This document shows, one piece after another, positions 1-5,868 of a stretch of DNA of 5,868 nt (within the stretch, counting starts at the first letter, position 1; each line of letters begins with the position of its first letter). Where the stretch lies: the NCBI GenBank assembly GCA_009914645.1, contig VFLB01000030.1, positions 1 to 5,868 on the forward strand, written 5' to 3'. Source of the stretch: Synechococcaceae bacterium Bin_79_3. GTDB lineage: Bacteria > Cyanobacteriota > Cyanobacteriia > PCC-6307 > Cyanobiaceae. The notes under the pieces are model-generated. The model did not search any database. It was not told where the DNA came from and was given only the letters and a program-made list of their open reading frames with translations. The position numbers and the translations under genes are program-made.

Positions 1-274
1 ACTCACCGATGAAGTGATTGCCCAGTTCAACGGTCGTGAATACGGCGGCAGCCAATTAAAAGTAGAGGTTTCTGAAAAGAAAGAAAGCCGTGGCAATGAG
101 CGTGGTGGTAGCAACGATCGGCGCCCCGGTTCCGCAGGACCAACTCCATTGCGTAAATCTGTCGATAAGGTTGTTCATAGTGATGCCCCAGCCGCTGCAG
201 CCCCAGACCCCCGTTGGGCTGGAGAACTTTCAAAATTGAAGGATCTTTTGGCAAATCAAAAAACAACTGCCTAG
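1..274 (+). CDS. RRM-type RNA-binding protein, C-terminal part (5' truncated)
   Basis: The frame is already open at base 2 (L-T-D-E-V-I-A...) and runs to TAG at 272-274, giving 90 visible residues; the start lies beyond the left edge. The first ~27 residues (DEVIAQFNGREYGGSQLKVEV) match the last helix and final beta strand of an RNA recognition motif: the 'A..LNG.E..G..L.V' pattern. The RNP1/RNP2 strands would lie upstream and cannot be seen. After the RRM comes a low-complexity Arg/Gly/Ser/Asn stretch, then a conserved-looking amphipathic tail (PDPRWAGELSKLKDLLANQK). From memory, picocyanobacterial RRM proteins with this 'VVHSDA...DPRWAGELSKLKDLLANQK' ending exist, and they differ from the short glycine-rich cold-inducible Rbp proteins. 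Likely a cytoplasmic single-strand RNA binder acting after transcription; its targets are unknown. The internal GTG at 14 is not a plausible start because it falls inside the RRM. Confidence 0.85.
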   Translation, partial: LTDEVIAQFNGREYGGSQLKVEVSEKKESRGNERGGSNDRRPGSAGPTPLRKSVDKVVHSDAPAAAAPDPRWAGELSKLKDLLANQKTTA

Positions 275-304
275 AAATAGTTTGTTTAAGCAACCAATTA
301 ACTA

Positions 305-1246
305 ATGCCTCTACCCCCCTTACGTTTCTGGTTATGGGAAGGGGAAGCTGGCGTTCAGGAAATTGCTTATCGGCAGCAGGGGGATAACTCAAGGGGCGCA
401 CCTGTGGTTTTGGTGCATGGCTTTGGCGCCTCCAGTGGCCATTGGCGTTTCAATATTGAGGAATTAAGCAAAAACCGACCTGTTTTTGCTATCGATTTGC
501 TTGGTTTTGGTGCGAGCGCAAAACCACGTTCGCAATTGCCTAAAGAAGCAAAAAGCCCTGGGTCGGTGATTTACTGCTTCAACCTATGGGCCAGCTTGCT
601 ACAGGATTTCATCAGCCAAGTGGTGCAGCCAGTGCCCGGCGCTGAAGTGCAACTGGTGGGCAATTCAATTGGTGCAATGGTGGCCCTCACCACTGCCTGC
701 TTGATGCAGGCGCAAGGGCAAGCACCAGCCCAAGTAATCCTGATCGATTGCGCCCAGCGCACCCTCGACGACAAACGCTCAGCGCAGTTGCCCGGTTTTG
801 AAAGACTTAGTCGCCCTTTCATAAAGCAATTAGTACAACAACGCTGGGTAATTGCACCGTTATTTCGTTTATTAGCAAGGCCCGCTTTTATTCGTAGCGT
901 GCTAGTGCGGGCCTATCCAAGCGGCGCAAATATTGATCAAGAACTGATTAGCTTGCTGCATCTGCCCAGCTGCGCTCCTGGCGCCACTGAAAGTTTCCGC
1001 GGCTTCATAAATCTCTTCAACGACCACCTCGCCCCCGAGCTGCTGGAGGTATTAGAGGTGCCGGTGCGTTTACTTTGGGGCGCAGCAGATCCCTGGGAAG
1101 ACCCCCTGGAGGCCGCCCGCTGGAGGGATCAATTCAGTTGCATCAAAGAGCTGCAGTTATTACCTGGTCTCGGCCATTGCCCCCACGATGAAGCACCAGA
1201 AATAGTGAATCCAATTTTGCAAGAGTGGTTAGCTCAACGGGCTTGA
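305..1246 (+). CDS. alpha/beta-fold hydrolase, possibly pheophytinase/chlorophyll-dephytylase-like
   Basis: A complete 313-residue alpha/beta hydrolase. The oxyanion-side motif [14 protein letters not shown] is at residues 34-47, followed by the [11 protein letters not shown] strand-turn at 64-74. The nucleophile elbow GNSIG (119-123) places the catalytic Ser at 121. The acid is probably Asp262 (WGAADPW) and the catalytic His is His291 (GLGHCPHDE), so the triad is intact. There is no signal peptide or clear membrane span, so it is probably cytoplasmic or thylakoid-peripheral. A GNS elbow with an 'LLGFGxSxKP' strand is shared with cyanobacterial and plant hydrolases of the pheophytinase/chlorophyll dephytylase type, but the substrate cannot be assigned from sequence alone; esterase or haloalkane-dehalogenase-like activities are alternatives. 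The ATG at 305 is chosen because an in-frame TAA sits at 299-301, so no earlier start exists. No good Shine-Dalgarno is visible. It begins 30 nt after the RRM gene, possibly co-transcribed, and ends 13 bp inside the 3' end of crtB. Confidence 0.88.
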   Translation: MPLPPLRFWLWEGEAGVQEIAYRQQGDNSRGAPVVLVHGFGASSGHWRFNIEELSKNRPVFAIDLLGFGASAKPRSQLPKEAKSPGSVIYCFNLWASLLQDFISQVVQPVPGAEVQLVGNSIGAMVALTTACLMQAQGQAPAQVILIDCAQRTLDDKRSAQLPGFERLSRPFIKQLVQQRWVIAPLFRLLARPAFIRSVLVRAYPSGANIDQELISLLHLPSCAPGATESFRGFINLFNDHLAPELLEVLEVPVRLLWGAADPWEDPLEAARWRDQFSCIKELQLLPGLGHCPHDEAPEIVNPILQEWLAQRA

Positions 1247-2163
1247 GCTATCAGATAGGAAACGGGTAGATCAAGAAATTTTCCCACCCTTGGCACATAA
1301 GCCCTGTGATTAAAAACGTCGTAGTTGAGTTTCTCGATTGCATCAAGAATGCCGCGATATAGGCGCAACGAAGCCCACACAGGCCAGCGGGCATCTGCTG
1401 CTAACCAACGCACCCCTGATTCAGAACGGGCAAACCATTGGCGGGCCCGTTGCAATTGAAAAGCCATTAAGGCATTCCAATTTGCGTTGAGAGTGCCGGC
1501 TAATAAATCAGCTTCTGAATAACCAAAGCGCAGCAGATCTTCCTGAGGTAGATAAATTCGGCCGCGGGCGCGATCCTCCCCCACATCACGCAGGATGTTT
1601 GTGAGTTGATTAGCGATCCCTAAAGCCACCGCTGCATCACTGGTATTTGGTTTGCTGCTCCAAGGGGCACTGATATATGCAGGATCAAGACCCATAACCT
1701 CCTGGGTCATTAAGCCAACGGTGCCTGCAACCCGGTAGCAGTAGCACTCCAAATCCGCAAAAGTGGCATATCGATGCTGATTAAGGTCCATCCGTTGACC
1801 CTCAATCATTTCAAGGTATGGCTCTAAAGGTTGGGGATAACGCTGGATCACATCCGCCATCACCAGATCAAGGCCATCAGATACAACACCTTTGAACAAA
1901 CTTCGAGTGCGTTCCTCCCAAATATTTAGACGTTCGCTGAGTTCTTCCACCGGTAATTTTTGGGCTTCCTCGCTATCCATTAATTCATCGGTGCGGCGGC
2001 ACCACACATAGATGGCCCAGATCGCCCGCCTTTTTGGAGGGGGCATTAAAAGAGTGCCGAGATAAAAAGTTTTAGCCCAGCGCTCAGTTTCTACCCGGCA
2101 GTTTTCGTAAGCCTCTTCTAGGGAGGGGAGCACTGCTATAGATCGCACAGGGCAAAAAACCAT
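1234..2163 (-). CDS. crtB: phytoene synthase
   Basis: Condenses two geranylgeranyl diphosphates through prephytoene diphosphate to 15-cis-phytoene, the first committed step of carotenoid synthesis; a peripheral thylakoid/plasma membrane enzyme. The 309 residues match the usual CrtB length. Both Mg-diphosphate motifs are present: DELMD at 59-63 and DVGED at 193-197, the latter inside [20 protein letters not shown] (185-204). The squalene/phytoene synthase signature [12 protein letters not shown] is at 141-152, and the early [11 protein letters not shown] substrate-site segment is at 31-41. The ATG at 2163 follows the pds stop by 2 nt (TAA-CA-ATG) with no convincing Shine-Dalgarno, which suggests coupled translation from the pds transcript. 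The TGA (1236-1234) lies within the last codons of the convergent hydrolase gene, an antisense overlap of 13 bp. The N-terminus upstream of [10 protein letters not shown] is variable in the family, so a slightly later start cannot be excluded. Confidence 0.97.
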   Translation of the reverse strand: MVFCPVRSIAVLPSLEEAYENCRVETERWAKTFYLGTLLMPPPKRRAIWAIYVWCRRTDELMDSEEAQKLPVEELSERLNIWEERTRSLFKGVVSDGLDLVMADVIQRYPQPLEPYLEMIEGQRMDLNQHRYATFADLECYCYRVAGTVGLMTQEVMGLDPAYISAPWSSKPNTSDAAVALGIANQLTNILRDVGEDRARGRIYLPQEDLLRFGYSEADLLAGTLNANWNALMAFQLQRARQWFARSESGVRWLAADARWPVWASLRLYRGILDAIEKLNYDVFNHRAYVPRVGKFLDLPVSYLIAQAR

Positions 2164-2165
2164 TG

Positions 2166-3597
<1,432 letters not shown>

Positions 3598-3948
3598 GTG
3601 TCTGATACGCCACTTAAGTGCACCACCCGCCACGTGCGCATTTTTGCAGCCACCGTTGGCAGCAACGGCATCCTTACGGCCGCGGCAGATCAACTAACCC
3701 TGGATTTAGATCCAGATAGCGAATTTGAATGGGATGAAAGCCCCCTCGCCAAGGTGCAGCAGCGATTTGCTGATTTGGTAGATGCTGCTGCCGGAACCCC
3801 CATGAACGATTACAACCTGCGGGGAATCGGTTCAGCTTTAGAGGGTTATATCCGTGAGCTACTGCAAGCTGGTGAATTGCGTTACAACTTAAAAAGCAGG
3901 GTGCTCAATTACTCCATGGGTTTACCCCGTAGCCCCGAAACTCTCTGA
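3598..3948 (+). CDS. ndhM: NAD(P)H-quinone oxidoreductase subunit M (NdhM)
   Basis: NdhM is an oxygenic-photosynthesis-specific subunit of the thylakoid NDH-1 complex. It sits on the hydrophilic arm on the cytoplasmic/stromal face, where NDH-1 passes electrons from ferredoxin to plastoquinone for cyclic flow, respiration and CO2 uptake. The 116 residues match family length. Family hallmarks are [14 protein letters not shown] [11 protein letters not shown] at 6-16, [15 protein letters not shown] at 33-47, DYNLRGIG at 71-78, [10 protein letters not shown] at 88-97 and the C-terminal [11 protein letters not shown] at 104-114. The start is GTG: no in-frame ATG lies nearby upstream, and the length and N-terminus (short tail, then LKCTTRHVR) agree with orthologs. 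No strong Shine-Dalgarno is seen. Its TGA overlaps the next ATG (TGATG), so translation is probably coupled to the DUF3172 gene. Divergent from pds. Confidence 0.96.
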   Translation: MSDTPLKCTTRHVRIFAATVGSNGILTAAADQLTLDLDPDSEFEWDESPLAKVQQRFADLVDAAAGTPMNDYNLRGIGSALEGYIRELLQAGELRYNLKSRVLNYSMGLPRSPETL

Positions 3949-4592
3949 TGGCACCACGCCGCCCCCCCTCCCCCTACGGCAACAGGAATAACGAGCGCGA
4001 TAACGAGCGAGAAAATGAGCGCGCCTACGAACAGGAGCGTTCCCGAGAGCGCAACCGCAATGCGCCAGCTCAGCCGGGGCAGGGTTTAGCTGGCTTGAAA
4101 TTCAATATGGCCACCATCGCCTTGATGGCTGGTGTGATGATTCTTGGCATTGGTATCGGCACCGCTCTAAGTAGCAACACCGCTGGCAACCAAGGCAATA
4201 TCGCCAGTAGCCAGCAGCTGGATATGGCGGTGCCAGATCCTGAATTTTGTAAGCAGTGGGGCGCTAGTGCCTTTGTGATGGATGTGGAGACCTACACCAC
4301 GATGAATCCATCCTCCAGTTTTGTTACCCAGCCCACCTTGCAACCAGGTTGTGTGATCCGCCGTGAGAATTGGTCTGTATTGCAAAAAGAAGGGGCGGTT
4401 ACCAATGAACAAATGCGGGAATGCAAACAACGTATGAATACTTTTGCCTATGTGGGCTCAATTCGCGACAAACCAGTGGTGCGTTGCGTTTATCAAAATG
4501 ATTCATCCCAGAACAAGTTCCAAACCAAAGGTGTAGCTGGTGCCGCCGCAGACGACACCGTGGGGGTTACTCCAGAAGCAGATAAATTCTGA
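3948..4592 (+). CDS. DUF3172 family membrane-anchored protein
   Basis: A 214-residue protein of unknown function that I recognise as the cyanobacterial DUF3172 family. Residues 1-46 are hydrophilic and highly charged, rich in Arg, Glu and Asn, with NER repeats. One transmembrane helix follows at about 54-74 (MATIALMAGVMILGIGIGTAL). A soluble domain then holds four cysteines, C101, C135, C159 and C180, inside 'PDPEFCKQWG', 'LQPGCVIRRENW', 'MRECKQRMNTFAY' and 'PVVRCVY', and the end is a polar low-complexity tail. The likely topology is N-terminus in the cytoplasm and C-terminal domain in the lumen or periplasm, where the cysteines could form two disulfides; this is inference. Its ATG overlaps the ndhM stop (TGATG), with no Shine-Dalgarno of its own, so it should be made together with NdhM. 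A role near NDH-1 or the thylakoid is suggested by context only. It ends 2 nt from the convergent rbcR stop. Confidence 0.88.
   Translation: MAPRRPPSPYGNRNNERDNERENERAYEQERSRERNRNAPAQPGQGLAGLKFNMATIALMAGVMILGIGIGTALSSNTAGNQGNIASSQQLDMAVPDPEFCKQWGASAFVMDVETYTTMNPSSSFVTQPTLQPGCVIRRENWSVLQKEGAVTNEQMRECKQRMNTFAYVGSIRDKPVVRCVYQNDSSQNKFQTKGVAGAAADDTVGVTPEADKF
3990..4025 (+). repeat. three 12-bp tandem units in the DUF3172 N-terminus
   Basis: Three consecutive 12-bp units (AACGAGCGCGAT, AACGAGCGAGAA, AATGAGCGCGCC) encode NERD-NERE-NERA, residues 15-26. A more degenerate Glu/Arg-rich continuation follows (YEQERSRERNR). Units differ mostly at third positions and in the last codon, so the repeat looks partly diverged. 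It lies in the charged N-terminal segment before the membrane helix, and a unit gain or loss would stay in frame. Confidence 0.7.
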
Positions 4593-4594
4593 AC

Positions 4595-5551
4595 TCAGCT
4601 TTGATCTAGGTTTTGGCGTAAGGGGCTATCTGGGCTAGCAAACACCGGCAGGATCTCTTTTCGAAACGCAGCAGAAGCCCGTGAGCAATAGCGGGCAGGG
4701 TGGGTGATTAAACGCAATTGACGCCGCACACTTAGATCGCTTAATGCCGCCCGATGCAAGCCACCGGTGGCAAGCTCCCGTTCGATCGACACCACTGGCA
4801 AAAAAGCAGCGCCTAAACCACTTTGCACCGCATTTTTTATTGCCTCTAACGAATTGAGTTCCATTTCAATTCGTAAGCGCTGCACATCAAGCCCGCCCCT
4901 TGAAAGGAGCTGATCCACCACCTTGCGGGTGGTGGATTGGGAATCAAGGCAAATAAAAGAAAGTCTGTAGAGATCTTCCTTTTGCAATTCCTGGATGCGG
5001 GCCATTGGATGCTTGATCGGCAAAACCAGGGCCAATTCCTCGCTGGCATAGGCCACCACCTGCAGCTGCTCGGCTAGCTCGTTTGGCACTTCGCCGCCAA
5101 TGATTGCCAGATCCACTTGGCCGTTAGCCACACTCCAGCTGGTGCGCCTTGTGCTGTGCACTTGCAATTGCACTGAAACATCTGGATATTTCTGGCGAAA
5201 TAAACCGATCATGCGGGGCATCAAATAGGTGCCCGTGGTTTGGCTTGCCCCCACCACAAGGGAGCCCCCCTTGAGGTTGTGGAGATCATCAAGCGCGCGG
5301 CATGCCTCCTGGCATTGGCTCAAGATGCGCTCGGAATAAGTAAGAAGCAAATGGCCTGCTTCTGTGAGCTGCGCTTTACGGCCGCCGCGATCAAATAACG
5401 ACACATCGAGTTGCTTCTCCAGGTTTTGGATCTGCAAACTCACCGCTGGCTGAGTTACATAAAGGCTATCGGCAGCTTTTTTAAAGCTGCCTTCACTGGC
5501 GATGGCCCGCAGGATGCGCAGCTGATCAATAGTGAACGGAAGGTCCGCCAT
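4595..5551 (-). CDS. rbcR: LysR-family transcriptional regulator, RbcR type
   Basis: LysR-type regulator of 318 residues, typical length. The winged helix-turn-helix at about 6-65 contains [20 protein letters not shown] and the recognition helix [17 protein letters not shown] (32-48), followed by [16 protein letters not shown] linker helix (about 59-92) leads to the periplasmic-binding-like effector domain from about 96, with the [13 protein letters not shown] segment (102-114) that forms part of the effector pocket. The sequence matches the cyanobacterial/red-plastid RbcR (Ycf30) branch, which controls Rubisco and related carbon-fixation genes and is close to CmpR and NdhR; the effector is probably a Calvin-cycle or photorespiratory metabolite (family knowledge, not seen here). 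ATG 5551 gives [12 protein letters not shown], the usual N-terminus. No Shine-Dalgarno is visible. It is divergent from the Z-ISO-like gene, a classic LysR arrangement, and ends 2 nt from the DUF3172 stop. Confidence 0.93.
   Translation of the reverse strand: MADLPFTIDQLRILRAIASEGSFKKAADSLYVTQPAVSLQIQNLEKQLDVSLFDRGGRKAQLTEAGHLLLTYSERILSQCQEACRALDDLHNLKGGSLVVGASQTTGTYLMPRMIGLFRQKYPDVSVQLQVHSTRRTSWSVANGQVDLAIIGGEVPNELAEQLQVVAYASEELALVLPIKHPMARIQELQKEDLYRLSFICLDSQSTTRKVVDQLLSRGGLDVQRLRIEMELNSLEAIKNAVQSGLGAAFLPVVSIERELATGGLHRAALSDLSVRRQLRLITHPARYCSRASAAFRKEILPVFASPDSPLRQNLDQS
4913..4937. repeat. perfect 10-bp inverted repeat (hairpin) inside rbcR
   Basis: ATCCACCACC (4913-4922), a 5-nt loop TTGCG, then GGTGGTGGAT (4928-4937): ten perfect pairs, able to form a stable stem in rbcR mRNA. 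In the protein it spans the Q-S-T-T-R-K-V-V-D region of the effector domain. No T-run follows on either strand, so it is not an intrinsic terminator. Confidence 0.75.
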
Positions 5552-5591
5552 GGTTTGAACTCTAGGGTGCCATTTCCAGCCGTTTTATTTG
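5552..5591. promoter_or_regulatory. short divergent spacer between rbcR and the Z-ISO-like gene
   Basis: Only 40 bp separate the rbcR ATG (minus) from the preferred GTG of the plus-strand gene; it would be 91 bp if that gene starts at ATG 5643. LysR regulators often bind such a spacer to control themselves and the divergent gene. I do not see a convincing T-N11-A dyad in it. The nearest symmetry is TTTGGTG (5588-5594) with CACCAAA (5610-5616), 15 nt apart, which runs into the downstream coding sequence. Promoter elements are not identifiable with confidence. Confidence 0.4.
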
Positions 5592-5616
5592 GTGGCCACT
5601 TCCACACTGCACCAAA
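5588..5616. repeat. 7-bp inverted repeat at the start of the Z-ISO-like gene
   Basis: TTTGGTG (5588-5594) and CACCAAA (5610-5616) are perfect inverted copies separated by 15 nt. The left arm overlaps the 8-bp palindrome GTGGCCAC (5592-5599). The position, just upstream of or at the translation start and facing rbcR, would suit an operator or a weak 5' leader hairpin. Arms this short could occur by chance. Confidence 0.35.
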
Positions 5617-5868
5617 ACAGCCTGCATAACAGCAGCCTGGTGATGCTGGCCTTGCTGCTGGTGTTTGCGCTACTCCACAGCGGTGGGGCTTCTTTGCGTA
5701 CGTGGGGGGCCGCCCGCATTGGCGAACGGGCATGGCGTCTACTGTTTGCTGCCATCAGCATCCCCTCAGCGGTGGTTTTGGTGGGTTACTTTCTGGCCCA
5801 TCGCTACGACGGCCTACGGCTTTGGGATTTCCAAGGGCAGGGCTGGATTGTGCCCTTGGTATGGGTGG
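5592..5868 (+). CDS. NnrU/Z-ISO family membrane protein, probable 15-cis-zeta-carotene isomerase (3' truncated)
   Basis: An open frame runs to the right edge with no stop; 92 residues are visible. It is hydrophobic, with membrane segments at about 16-28 (LVMLALLLVFALL) and 51-68 (LFAAISIPSAVVLVGYFL), and a third beginning at about 85. Conserved-looking motifs are LLHSGGASLR (27-36), IGERAWRLLFA (43-53) and HRYDGLRLW (70-78). These align from memory with plant Z-ISO ('HSGLAALR', 'GARAWRVVFA', 'NHRYDGTQLW'), a haem-containing enzyme homologous to bacterial NnrU that isomerises the 15-cis bond of 9,15,9'-tri-cis-zeta-carotene. His29 may correspond to a haem-ligand histidine; that is inference. 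The frame is open from 5559. GTG 5592 gives a short polar tail (MATSTLHQNSLHNSS), but TTG 5589, GTG 5640 or ATG 5643 remain possible. It is divergent from rbcR, about 3.4 kb from crtB. Confidence 0.82.
   Translation, partial: MATSTLHQNSLHNSSLVMLALLLVFALLHSGGASLRTWGAARIGERAWRLLFAAISIPSAVVLVGYFLAHRYDGLRLWDFQGQGWIVPLVWV

Noticed and set aside
27..401. 124-codon open frame on the minus strand across the RRM and hydrolase starts
   Set aside because: Antisense to two recognised coding regions, with no family resemblance and no sensible start context; an overlap shadow.
4593..4620. Possible bidirectional terminator between DUF3172 and rbcR
   Set aside because: Only 2 nt lie between the stops, and I see no stem followed by a T-run nearby on either strand.
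5411..5733. Open frames on both strands at the rbcR 5' end and spacer (5411-5629 plus, 5455-5733 minus)
   Set aside because: They overlap the rbcR helix-turn-helix and the Z-ISO-like frame, both of which show clear family motifs; the translations resemble nothing known to me.

Overview
This window reads as a chromosomal segment of a unicellular picocyanobacterium of the Synechococcus/Cyanobium/Prochlorococcus group. The grounds are a plant-type (poly-cis) phytoene desaturase next to phytoene synthase, the cyanobacterial/chloroplast NDH-1 subunit NdhM, a DUF3172 protein, an RbcR-type LysR regulator and a very compact layout. G+C looks close to 50 %, moderate for this group; a freshwater or brackish Synechococcus-like lineage is possible, but this is inference. 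I saw no mobile element, tRNA, rRNA or CRISPR. The region looks like vertically inherited core genome.

Layout from left to right: (1) the C-terminal part of an RRM RNA-binding protein (+, cut by the left edge); (2) 30 nt later, a complete alpha/beta-hydrolase (+) whose last codons overlap the 3' end of crtB by 13 bp tail-to-tail; (3) a minus-strand pds-crtB pair (phytoene desaturase then phytoene synthase, 2 nt between stop and start); (4) a 64-bp divergent control region; (5) a plus-strand ndhM-DUF3172 pair joined by a TGATG stop/start overlap; (6) rbcR on the minus strand, ending 2 nt from the DUF3172 stop; (7) divergently from rbcR, the 5' part of an NnrU/Z-ISO family membrane protein (+), cut by the right edge and very similar to plant 15-cis-zeta-carotene isomerase.

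How the genes work together: CrtB joins two GGPP into 15-cis-phytoene. Pds desaturates it to 9,15,9'-tri-cis-zeta-carotene, passing electrons to plastoquinone. The Z-ISO-like protein would isomerise the 15-cis bond before zeta-carotene desaturase acts. NdhM belongs to the NDH-1 complex, which also feeds electrons into the plastoquinone pool, and RbcR is the usual LysR regulator of carbon fixation genes. The window therefore joins early carotenoid synthesis, cyclic electron flow and a carbon-metabolism regulator in under 6 kb. I found no clearly novel system. The points most worth a second look are the Z-ISO homolog near pds-crtB, the coupled DUF3172 protein with four cysteines, a strong hairpin inside rbcR, and the uncharacterised hydrolase.
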